Part shown: positions 17,797 through 24,057 of the stretch, piece after piece | Layout: each line of letters starts with the position of its first letter | How positions within the stretch are numbered: position 1 is the first letter of the stretch | Origin: Bacteroidales bacterium | Lineage (GTDB): Bacteria; Bacteroidota; Bacteroidia; Bacteroidales; P3 | DNA length: 35,885 nt | Direction: 5' to 3' | NCBI GenBank assembly: GCA_017501495.1 | Contig: JAFVWV010000108.1 | Span: 1-35,885 of the forward strand | The notes under the pieces: model-generated | What the model was told of the DNA's origin: nothing | The model's input: the letters and a program-made list of their open reading frames with translations, nothing else | The model's database searches: none | Position numbers and translations under genes: made by a program

Positions 17797-18272
17797 TACA
17801 GATGTTTTACTGGGTATCCAAATTGTTTGTGAAGTTTCTCGGACACAATCGACCGGTGACAGGCAAAGGGGGATGACTCGACGCAGAAAAAAGCTACCTT
17901 GGCTGCTCCCATTCCTTTGAGTTTCTCTACTAATGTACCGAAGTCGTAATCTACGATATGCCTCTTATAACCATCAATGAATACGTCGCCTAACAGGGTA
18001 CGGTCTTTTTTCTGAATTCCAGCCAGTTTGTCTGCCTCTTTCTGCTTGTCTCGGATTTCTTTGGTAGGAGCCAAGTCCTTGAGGTAATCGTACAGGATTC
18101 CCATCTCTGCAAGTCTGTTTTGTAGCCGCTGGCTGTTCACAAAGGCATACTCGCTTCCACGGACTCCACGACGCTGCCGAATATCACAGAAAGTGTCGAT
18201 ATTGTTTTCGACAAGTTTATTGAAAAACTGCTGCTCGGTGGAGCCATAAACCCCGATGGTGTATATTTCCAT
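17796..18272 (-). CDS. DUF488 family protein (second copy of the pair)
   Basis: A 158-residue DUF488 protein. Family marks: N-terminal 'IYTIGVYG', the 'CDIRQRRGVRGSEYAF' strand-loop (Asp30, Arg32), 'YDYLKDLAP' (62-69) and the C-terminal 'FFCVESSPFACHRSIV' (Cys130, then Cys138-His139-Arg140). The conserved C…CHR pair suggests an active or metal site, but no biochemical role is established for the family. Its stop and the next gene's start share TAATG, as do its own start and the previous gene's stop, so stoichiometric coupled translation is likely. It differs in subtype from its neighbour ('DIRQRRG' versus 'DVRTKPYSKWNP'), so the pair is not a recent duplication. Confidence 0.9.
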   Translation of the reverse strand: MEIYTIGVYGSTEQQFFNKLVENNIDTFCDIRQRRGVRGSEYAFVNSQRLQNRLAEMGILYDYLKDLAPTKEIRDKQKEADKLAGIQKKDRTLLGDVFIDGYKRHIVDYDFGTLVEKLKGMGAAKVAFFCVESSPFACHRSIVSEKLHKQFGYPVKHL

Positions 18273-18814
18273 TACTCGTAGGTTTTCCGTGAAACAAATG
18301 TCTCCTCGCCGAAGAGAGTCATGGTGCCAGCCCCTTTGGTTAGGATGGCCATTACCCTCTCCTGCGATTGACTTTTACCTACCCCCACGATATGGTTCAT
18401 GGATATGCCGTGCTTGAGCAGTTCCTGCCCGATGAGTTTGCTGCGATGACATTTCTCAGGTTCTGACTCGCTGCACATCACGGCCACGTTAAGGCCTTTC
18501 TCTGCAGCGGTCAGCAGGCGGGTAAAACCTTCTTTAAAAAAGGGCATCTCTCGCACCTTGGCGTAGTCGATATGGCCGTCGGTATAACATGCAGGGTCGG
18601 AAGGAAGGCCACCGATAGTGTCACCCATATACACATATACGAAACCCCTCTTCTGCAGCAACGCCCGTAGTGCTTCCTGATTGAAGGACGGGTTCCATTT
18701 AGAGTAGGGCTTGGTACGTACATCAATAAGGTACTGGATACCAAACGACCTTAACTCCTCCTCGAACTCCTCGATGGTTTTGTTCCCGTGTCCTATGGAA
18801 TATAACGTAGACAT
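18272..18814 (-). CDS. DUF488 family protein (first copy of the pair)
   Basis: A 180-residue DUF488 protein and the first gene of the coupled operon. Clear marks: 'LYSIGHGNKTIEEFEEEL' at the N-terminus, 'LIDVRTKPYSKWNPSFNQ' (Asp31, Arg33), 'YMGDTIGGLP' (62-71) and 'VMCSESEPEKCHRSKLIG' (Cys114; Cys122-His123-Arg124). The last 40 residues ('HIVGVGKSQSQERVM…') form an extension not seen in the second copy. It lies 86 bases downstream of the ORF6N gene on the same strand, with a hairpin between (18828-18870). No Bacteroidota promoter was found in that gap, so it may be expressed by read-through. Confidence 0.92.
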   Translation of the reverse strand: MSTLYSIGHGNKTIEEFEEELRSFGIQYLIDVRTKPYSKWNPSFNQEALRALLQKRGFVYVYMGDTIGGLPSDPACYTDGHIDYAKVREMPFFKEGFTRLLTAAEKGLNVAVMCSESEPEKCHRSKLIGQELLKHGISMNHIVGVGKSQSQERVMAILTKGAGTMTLFGEETFVSRKTYE

Positions 18815-18827
18815 AATTTATTTCTTA

Positions 18828-18870
18828 GAAGCTGGGTAGCCCTCTCAGGCTGTCCAGCTTGTGTTGGAGA
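18828..18870 (-). repeat. Hairpin element A, downstream of the ORF6N gene
   Basis: An imperfect stem (829-841 with 848-860 in the 18,000s) closes over CTCTCA. On the minus strand it is preceded by TCTCCAACAC and lacks a T-run. It is clearly related to element B at 19580-19621: same flank, same stem ends (AAG…CTT) and same GAGAGG loop. It may act as a terminator or be one copy of a dispersed palindrome. Confidence 0.6.
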
Positions 18871-18900
18871 GATTGCTCTTTTAGCATTCGTGGCTGTTCA

Positions 18901-19530
18901 TTATTTGTTGGTCTTAAACCCTATTGGCTTCCGCGGTTTGGCTTTCTCGTCTCGCAGTTGGTCGAGGGCGTTGTTGATGGCTTCTATCTGTAGAGCCACT
19001 TCGTTGTTGGTCTGCTCCTGCTGGTCGTTGATGTCGTTCTGGTCGTGTAAAAGTTCTTCAACGTAGGCATTCAATTGGTCAACTTTGTGAGAAATCTGCT
19101 CAACCTTCAAATCAACCGAAAGCATTGTGGTGATTGCCTGACGCATAGCGATAAATGCTCTTGTTACCACCACGCTCATCTGTACTGCGCTGGGACTTCT
19201 CAATACGGCAGCAAGCATTACAGCACCATGCTCCGTAAAGGCATAGGGAGGAGCCGTTTTTTTACGTTTGCTTAATGATGATGTCACAAATTGTGATATC
19301 ATATCCGAATTGAGTAGCAGCTCCCATTCTTCTTCGGTGATTCTGAACATGAAATCGTCTGGAAACCGATCAATATTACGCTTAACTGCTTGGTTCAGTG
19401 TGGCTGTCTTTACACCATATATGGCAGCAAGGTCATAGTCAAGCATCACCTTTTGGCCTCTAATTTCATAGATGGCTTCCTTGATGTTTTCTGTTTGCTG
19501 ACTGCTTGATATCACTAAATCATTGCTCAT
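18901..19530 (-). CDS. ORF6N-domain protein (phage antirepressor-like)
   Basis: A 209-residue protein. Residues about 15-125 are a good ORF6N domain, a DNA-binding module of phage and mobile-element regulators: 'IRGQKVMLDYDLAAIYGV', 'LNQAVKRNIDRFPDDFMFRIT', 'PYAFTEHGAVMLAAVLRS' and 'VVVTRAFIAMRQ'. Residues 140-195 are a Gln/Asn/Glu-rich coiled coil, and the tail is basic (KPRKPIGFKTNK). A 13-base palindrome TCACAAnTTGTGA occurs both 25-37 bases upstream of its ATG and inside its own coding sequence, which suggests autoregulation. It lies upstream of the DUF488 operon on the same strand and may regulate it. Confidence 0.9.
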   Translation of the reverse strand: MSNDLVISSSQQTENIKEAIYEIRGQKVMLDYDLAAIYGVKTATLNQAVKRNIDRFPDDFMFRITEEEWELLLNSDMISQFVTSSLSKRKKTAPPYAFTEHGAVMLAAVLRSPSAVQMSVVVTRAFIAMRQAITTMLSVDLKVEQISHKVDQLNAYVEELLHDQNDINDQQEQTNNEVALQIEAINNALDQLRDEKAKPRKPIGFKTNK

Positions 19531-19554
19531 AAGTTGCTGTATTTCATTATGCGG

Positions 19555-19567
19555 TCACAATTTGTGA
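19555..19567. promoter_or_regulatory. Palindromic candidate operator upstream of the ORF6N gene
   Basis: TCACAATTTGTGA is a perfect 6-1-6 palindrome just upstream of the ORF6N start at 19530. The same palindrome (TCACAAATTGTGA) lies at 19284-19296 inside the gene. The similarity extends about 10 bases on each side (TATCACAA…, ATATG…), about 33 bases in all with roughly six differences. It could be an operator pair, or the upstream copy could be a relic of a second ORF6N gene, since it reads MLSQIVT against MISQFVT in the gene. Confidence 0.5.
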
Positions 19568-19579
19568 TAGCATATATTT

Positions 19580-19621
19580 GAAGTCTGGAAGGCCTCTCGA
19601 CCTTCCAGACTTGGTGGGAGA
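19580..19621 (-). repeat. Hairpin element B, downstream of the oxidoreductase remnant
   Basis: A perfect 12-bp stem (19581-19592 with 19601-19612) with an 8-base loop, four bases beyond the stop of the pyruvate:ferredoxin oxidoreductase fragment on the minus strand. No T-run follows. It is related in sequence and position (just after a stop codon) to element A at 18828-18870. Confidence 0.7.
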
Positions 19622-19624
19622 ATA

Positions 19625-19753
19625 TTACATCTCGCTCAGTTTCTTGTAGCCCTCGTAGCGCAACTTGGCGTTGCGCTCGGTGGCGACGAAGAGTTCTTCG
19701 GCTTCCTGGGGGAAGGTCTTCATCAGGGAGTTGTAGCGCACCTCGCCCATGAT
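19625..19753 (-). pseudogene. C-terminal remnant of pyruvate:ferredoxin (flavodoxin) oxidoreductase
   Basis: About 43 codons ending in TAA at 19625-19627 read 'MGEVRYNSLMKTFPQEAEEL' followed by 'FVATERNAKLRYEGYKKL'. This is the typical last segment of the long single-chain pyruvate:ferredoxin oxidoreductase (NifJ/PFOR), normally about 1180 residues. Upstream of about 19754 the frame becomes unrelated, low-quality sequence, so the rest of the gene is missing here. It marks a recombination or insertion breakpoint. The identification is by eye from a short stretch. Confidence 0.6.
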
Positions 19754-20140
19754 GGGAGCTGCGGAAGTTGAGTGCAACGCCAAACAAGGCCGGGAGCACC
19801 TTGAATAATCCATCAATGATTGCGAATGGTCTTGCTTGAGCATTGCCGAAATGTAGCAGCGTAGGCGTAGCCAAGTCGCGGAACTTATTAGCTCTTTCTT
19901 CTGGTCGGCTGTGCCGACGACTTCCCCTTCCCACGGGAGGCCGTAAAAAGAAATCTTCGGCGCCGTAGCGTGAGTGGGCAAACTGCGCGGAGGAACTAAA
20001 AGAACTCCGTGCGCTGGCCTTGACATGCGGGGTGCACCGACGGCTATGCCGGCGGTTCAGGTCCGCAGCATCGACAGCAGAGGACGGCCCCAGCGGGAGC
20101 CTTTCTTTTTGCCATTCATTATAAACCACTATTCCCATTC
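19754..20140. other. GC-rich segment without a credible gene (possible repeat element)
   Basis: Between the oxidoreductase remnant and the AT-rich block lies about 390 bases with open frames on both strands but no convincing protein. The reads are rich in Arg, Ser and Pro, with no start, domain or codon pattern like the neighbours. Small hairpins occur near 19908 (GTCGGC/GCCGAC) and 20039 (CCGnCGGC/GCCGnCGG). The abrupt junction with the oxidoreductase fragment suggests an inserted non-coding mobile or repeat element, but no terminal repeats or target duplication were found. Confidence 0.35.
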
Positions 20141-20149
20141 CTATTTGAT

Positions 20150-20238
20150 AACGCCATTTTTAACAATCAATCATTCCGCTTTTATTAACGCCATTTTTTG
20201 ATTAAACCAATCTATAAATTCCTTATTGATAACGCCAT
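20150..20238. repeat. Three iteron-like AACGCCAT direct repeats
   Basis: AACGCCAT occurs at 20150-20157, 20187-20194 and 20231-20238, in the wider context TTnATAACGCCATnTTT (second copy ATTAACGCCAT), spaced 37 and 44 bases apart. All three are in the same orientation in an AT-rich stretch about 200-300 bases upstream of the PIN-like gene. They may be protein-binding sites of a mobile element or regulator; function unknown. Confidence 0.6.
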
Positions 20239-20314
20239 CTTTTATATATTATTGCCCGCAGGGCTACCTTTTTTCAATGGTCCGCGGCTATGCTACGCTT
20301 TGGGGTGAAACGAT

Positions 20315-20342
20315 GTTGCAACATACGGAACAATAGTTGCAA
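20315..20342. repeat. GTTGCAA direct repeat pair upstream of the PIN-like gene
   Basis: GTTGCAA at 20315-20321 and 20336-20342 are 21 bases apart start to start, two helical turns, and each contains the palindrome TTGCAA. The second copy lies about 100 bases upstream of the PIN-like gene. The arrangement suits a dimeric regulator, but this is inference; no TTTG/TAnnTTTG promoter was seen near it. Confidence 0.35.
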
Positions 20343-20444
20343 TAAAAATGCCACATACAGTCTTTTTTAAAACAATAAGATCCACAAAAAATCGTTATGA
20401 GTACATTGATTAACAATAGATAAACAACCAAACATTTGTGTTAT

Positions 20445-22445
20445 ATGGATAATGTATTGAAATCGCTGTATATCCGGTTGGATGCCAACTCAAATAATTT
20501 GACCAGTAGTGCTATCGGCCAAATCTTGGTGAAAATAATATATTCTAACGGAGGAAAAGCCACAAAGAAAGAAATTCTTGATAAGTATGCGGATATTTGT
20601 GGGAACAAGAAAACTAATTTTTTAGAGGTAACTAAAATTTTAGATTCACTTGTTGACGTTGATATTAAAAAACATGACAAGCAATATTATTTATCCACAA
20701 CCAAATTTGATAAGATCAAAAAAGCAGAGGAAGAATCAAAACGTAGGAAAGAAGATATTTTGGATTGTTATTTTGCAAAATTATATTCAAGCAGAGAACA
20801 AATAACAGATTGGTTACAAGATATTTCTATCCTATTCTTTCAACAATTTTCAGATGATTGGATTTCTGATTTAGTAACTTCGCAACATGCTGTTTTGCGA
20901 AATGAAGCAAGCATCAAGGATATGGTTTTAAAACGTACAAAAGCCAATAAAAACCTAGACAAGAGAGACCTTGAAGAATTGTCCAAACGCTTTTTTAATT
21001 TCGTTGGAGATAATAAAAGTATTGTAGATGACTATTTGTGGGAATACGGCACCTCGGCATTTGCCGCGAAGCTAATCACTAATACGTATGGAGTTAATTC
21101 AATTACATTAGATGCTTTTAGAAACAGTAAGTGTATCTTCGATACGAATATTTTGTTGTTTATTGCCTTGGACAGCAGATTTAGAGAAGGAATTGTTGCG
21201 TTAGAGAAAGTATTTGAGGATCTCAATATAGAAGTAGGATATCTTTACATAACCAAAAAAGAATACCAAGATAAAGTGCATGGACAGCATGCAATGACTA
21301 AGCATAATATTGATGTTTATGGATATAATATAGCTTCGTTTCCTGATGATGATTTTACAAGTTGCGCAAAGTCTCGTGGTTGTAGAAATGCTGAAGATTT
21401 TGATGTTTTTTTTGATCAGATATCTTCACTCCCTGAATATGTCCATGATAAATGGCCTGTAAAATTATTGGACAATGATTCTGGTCTAGTTGAGGCGATA
21501 GACAAGGCTCAAGCAGATGAGTCAAAGAAAAATGAACTTAATACAATTTATCGAGGATTAAAAGGTCGAGATAAACGACAAAACGCTTTGCTTCACGATA
21601 TTGGTCTACTCGAGGGTGTCGAATATTTACGTAAGAGTGAAAAATACTTTATTATTTCAGAAGAGACTTGCGTTAATAACTACTCAAAAAGAAGACCTTC
21701 TGCCGACAGACTCCCATTGGCAATTAGAATTGACACTCTAATTAATGTTCTTGCAGCAAATAATGGAGGCGACACTTTTGAGGCATCAAACTATGTTCCA
21801 TTATTTGCTAATATCATTAGGTCAGGTCTTACACCCCAAAAGAAAACTTTTGAGCAAGAAGAATTGTTTAGGTTGTATGATATGGACCAACAAATTGCTC
21901 AACTGCCAGAGGAGGAGGTTAAAGACATTGCTTTAGAAATGCATGACTTAATGATGCAGGGTACAGATGAGAATGAATTGAGAAGGGTGTTGACTTCAAG
22001 AATAACTAAAGGAAAGATAAAATCCGTAACGGATTTAGAGTCTACAAGACAAGAATTAACACTTGTAAAAAATGAATCTGAAAGAAACAAAGATAGGGCT
22101 GACCATTATATGAGAATGTTGAAAGAAGATGTTAAACAGCAGGAGGAAACAAAGTATGATAAAGAAACTAAACGGCTGAAAAATAAATATAGGTGGTATA
22201 TACCAGCAGTGATTGCTGTAATTAGTGCAATTGGAGTTATAATTTATTTAAACGTTTCAAATAGTGAGAAACTGGGTTGGTCTATCGTGGTTAGTATTGT
22301 TATTAATGTGATTTCAGATATTATTACAAATTGCTTTATGCTGAAAGAAAAGTTAAATGATAGAGCAAAAAAACGCGATAAAGAAGTGGCTGATGCTATT
22401 GAAAGAAGGATGGAAGAAATGTGTAGTAATGACCTTAAACAATAG
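20445..22445 (+). CDS. Winged-helix / PIN-like nuclease / two-TM membrane protein (candidate defence effector)
   Basis: A 666-residue protein in visibly AT-rich DNA, unlike the GC-rich backbone, so probably horizontally acquired. Residues about 20-90 look like a winged helix ('AIGQILVKIIYSNGGKATKK' then 'VTKILDSLVDVDIKKHDKQY'). A PIN-like nuclease core spans about 228-415, with 'KCIFDTNILLFIAL' (Asp233, Asn235), a mid acidic region, 'ALLHDIGLLEGVEYL' (Asp385) and 'YFIISEETCVNNYS' (Glu406), matching the spaced acidic residues of PIN domains. A coiled coil (about 530-580) precedes two membrane helices (about 583-603 and 614-636) and a charged cytosolic tail. The ATG at 20445 is preferred to a TTG at 20436. 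It stands alone, with its own terminator. A membrane-anchored RNase that responds to infection or stress is a plausible but unproven role; I do not recognise the exact family. Confidence 0.7.
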   Translation: MDNVLKSLYIRLDANSNNLTSSAIGQILVKIIYSNGGKATKKEILDKYADICGNKKTNFLEVTKILDSLVDVDIKKHDKQYYLSTTKFDKIKKAEEESKRRKEDILDCYFAKLYSSREQITDWLQDISILFFQQFSDDWISDLVTSQHAVLRNEASIKDMVLKRTKANKNLDKRDLEELSKRFFNFVGDNKSIVDDYLWEYGTSAFAAKLITNTYGVNSITLDAFRNSKCIFDTNILLFIALDSRFREGIVALEKVFEDLNIEVGYLYITKKEYQDKVHGQHAMTKHNIDVYGYNIASFPDDDFTSCAKSRGCRNAEDFDVFFDQISSLPEYVHDKWPVKLLDNDSGLVEAIDKAQADESKKNELNTIYRGLKGRDKRQNALLHDIGLLEGVEYLRKSEKYFIISEETCVNNYSKRRPSADRLPLAIRIDTLINVLAANNGGDTFEASNYVPLFANIIRSGLTPQKKTFEQEELFRLYDMDQQIAQLPEEEVKDIALEMHDLMMQGTDENELRRVLTSRITKGKIKSVTDLESTRQELTLVKNESERNKDRADHYMRMLKEDVKQQEETKYDKETKRLKNKYRWYIPAVIAVISAIGVIIYLNVSNSEKLGWSIVVSIVINVISDIITNCFMLKEKLNDRAKKRDKEVADAIERRMEEMCSNDLKQ

Positions 22446-22471
22446 CGTTTGATGTATTTCATATGTTTAAG

Positions 22472-22508
22472 AAATCAGAGGGTTGTTTTGCAATCCTCTG
22501 ATTTTATT
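22472..22508 (+). terminator. Intrinsic terminator of the PIN-like gene
   Basis: A 14-bp stem (22472-22485 with 22491-22504, one G-T pair) and a TTTTG loop are followed by TTATT, 27 bases after the stop codon at 22445. Confidence 0.85.
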
Positions 22509-22571
22509 GTATAAAATAGCATATTAAAAGTCGAATAATATGTTGCCGTGATGCGGCAAAACGAATATAGG

Positions 22572-22680
22572 CTATTTTTTGAATTTAATGAGGAATTTGA
22601 AGATGGGGATTAAGAGGAGGCCGAGGAGGAAAGCTATTGCTATGGGTTTGATGGACAAAAGTGGAAATGATGATTCTGTT
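22572..22680 (-). pseudogene. C-terminal remnant of a spanin-like gene
   Basis: A minus-strand frame ending in TAG at 22572-22574 reads 'KPIAIAFLLGLLLIPIFKF' plus a Lys-rich end. This is a close copy of the C-terminal membrane helix of the intact spanin-like lipoprotein at 24741-25184 ('TPILIAFLLGLLLIPLIKLF'). The frame has no ATG and is closed by a stop about 40 codons upstream, so the lipoprotein half is lost. It overlaps the last codon of the adjacent secreted protein gene. It indicates an earlier duplication or a second, decayed lysis cassette. Confidence 0.7.
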
Positions 22681-23119
22681 ACGATTTCCCTCTGTGCTTT
22701 ATCAAAATATAGTTTATTATTTTTTTGAATCGGTCTTTATTCTTTAGGTTATGAAATACATATATTGTAAGTTCTGTTTCAGATGCGCCGACCAGACATG
22801 CACCCTTTAATGATATTTCATTGTTTATTGTCGGCTGCTTTATCTGAGGGTTTTCGTCATTGCGTATGCAAATCAAAAACCCCATAGCCGAATTGTCTGT
22901 TGTATGTGTTAAATCCAATTCGGAGAGTAGCTTAAGAAACGCTGCTTTGTCTGTGGCTTTAATTAGCGTTATATCGAATTTAATGCCATCTATTTTATGG
23001 TTTTTCAAACAAACCGCTCTCGCTACTTCTTTTCGGTTTGAATAGTTACGATAAAACGTAGATTGCGCCGATGCAAAAATATTGATGGCCAAAAAGACAA
23101 GTATTATTGTTTTTTTCAT
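22679..23119 (-). CDS. Small secreted protein, last gene of the sigma/anti-sigma operon
   Basis: A 146-residue protein with a signal peptide (MKKTIILVFLAINIFASAQS). The mature part has two Cys residues about 65 residues apart and a mixed alpha/beta look ('IDGIKFDITLIKATDKAAFLK', 'AMGFLICIRNDENPQI', 'LTIYVFHNLKNKDRFKKI'). Its size and position after an ECF sigma and anti-sigma pair recall the DUF4252-type proteins found in such operons of Bacteroidota, but I cannot confirm the family. Its ATG overlaps the anti-sigma stop (ATGA). The DNA is AT-rich like its neighbours. Confidence 0.75.
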   Translation of the reverse strand: MKKTIILVFLAINIFASAQSTFYRNYSNRKEVARAVCLKNHKIDGIKFDITLIKATDKAAFLKLLSELDLTHTTDNSAMGFLICIRNDENPQIKQPTINNEISLKGACLVGASETELTIYVFHNLKNKDRFKKIINYILIKHRGKS

Positions 23120-23481
23120 AAGGCTGTTTCTATTGTGTTATTTAGCCATTGCTCTGCGCAAATGATATCACAATTGGCATCTGTGGAATAAATCTGTGGT
23201 TTCTGTTCCTTAGCATATGTTGTCACGGAACCTGCGATGACAATAAAACCGAGAATAGCTGCTGCTACTTTCCAATATCGGTGTAATACTACAACTCTGT
23301 TTTTGGCTTTATAACTGCAGTCTTTTCTGGCTAATGCAAGTGGAATTATGACGGATGCATCTGACGGCCATTTTTCTCGCACATCATTGTCGTTCAAGAA
23401 TGCATCGAACAGGATTTCCAACTCTGATTGTTTTATGCTTCCCGCATAGAACAACTCCAGTAATTTTTCAACAGTATTCAT
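23116..23481 (-). CDS. Probable membrane anti-sigma factor
   Basis: A 121-residue single-pass membrane protein. The N-terminal cytosolic part (about 75 residues, 'VEKLLELFYAGSIKQSELEI') resembles the short helical sigma-binding regions of Bacteroidota anti-sigma factors. One helix, about 71-88 (VAAAILGFIVIAGSVTTYA), leads to a short outer part with two Cys residues. It lacks a FecR domain. It lies 20 bases downstream of the ECF sigma gene and overlaps the secreted-protein gene by 4 bases. The call rests mainly on context and topology. Confidence 0.65.
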   Translation of the reverse strand: MNTVEKLLELFYAGSIKQSELEILFDAFLNDNDVREKWPSDASVIIPLALARKDCSYKAKNRVVVLHRYWKVAAAILGFIVIAGSVTTYAKEQKPQIYSTDANCDIICAEQWLNNTIETAL

Positions 23482-23501
23482 AATTCTAATGGTACTAATG
23501 G

Positions 23502-23948
23502 TTATTTTTTTTCTTTCAACTTGCCGTGGGCGAGAGCCAATTGCTTTTTTACCGCAATAGGAGTCCTTTTTATTTTTAGCGCAATTTCAATGCAGGAATA
23601 TCCTTCAATATCGTGGAGCCGAACTACATCTTTTTGTAACTTTGTTAGAGGAAACAATATGTCATCAATGTAGGAGAAGGATATCATGGAAGAACTTGTA
23701 TTCGGAGACATTGCCAATATTTCCAATTCCCTATGTCTCTTTTGATTACGAAGAAACATTTTTGACATATTTGTAACCATCCCATACAAATACCCACGCG
23801 GATTAACCGAAACATCGCGTATATTATCTTGAGTTTTAATAAGGATGTAGAGATCCTGTACAATATCTTTGGCATCCTCTTTGTTTCCAACAATGGTTGC
23901 TGCTCTGAACAGCAGTATGTCATAAAGTTCCAGATAGATTTCTTCCAT
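23502..23948 (-). CDS. ECF-type RNA polymerase sigma factor
   Basis: A 148-residue sigma-70 family protein of the extracytoplasmic-function class. Region 2 is 'EEIYLELYDILLFRAATIVG' followed by 'NKEDAKDIVQDLYILI' and 'NPRGYLYGMVTNMSKMFLRN' (the -10 recognition helix). Region 4 is 'PLTKLQKDVVRLHDIEGYSC' plus the helix-turn-helix 'IEIALKIKRTPIAVKKQLAL'. It lacks sigma regions 1 and 3, as expected. A GTG at 23969 and an ATG at 23960 are also in frame; the ATG at 23948 (MEEIYLELYD) gives the usual ECF N-terminus. It is probably held by the membrane protein encoded next and may drive its own operon. Confidence 0.9.
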   Translation of the reverse strand: MEEIYLELYDILLFRAATIVGNKEDAKDIVQDLYILIKTQDNIRDVSVNPRGYLYGMVTNMSKMFLRNQKRHRELEILAMSPNTSSSMISFSYIDDILFPLTKLQKDVVRLHDIEGYSCIEIALKIKRTPIAVKKQLALAHGKLKEKK

Positions 23949-23980
23949 TATAACCATCATAAATTCCACGACAACCGAAA

Positions 23981-24011
23981 AGTAGGAGAATCCTTACAGG
24001 GTTCTCCTACT
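23981..24011 (-). terminator. Terminator-like hairpin after the 24058-24546 lipoprotein gene
   Basis: A 13-bp stem (23981-23993 with 23999-24011, one G-T pair) and a TTACA loop. On the minus strand it is followed by TTTTCGG, a weak T-run. It sits between the lipoprotein gene and the sigma-factor gene, so the latter probably has its own promoter. Confidence 0.65.
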
Positions 24012-24057
24012 CTGCTCCTTTATTTTCTTTGTAGGAAACGATTCGTATACACAGGGA

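Noticed and set aside
19527..20138. 203-codon minus-strand frame across the oxidoreductase scar
   Set aside because: It runs out of frame with the PFOR remnant, is Arg/Ser/His-rich and crosses hairpin element B; not a plausible protein.
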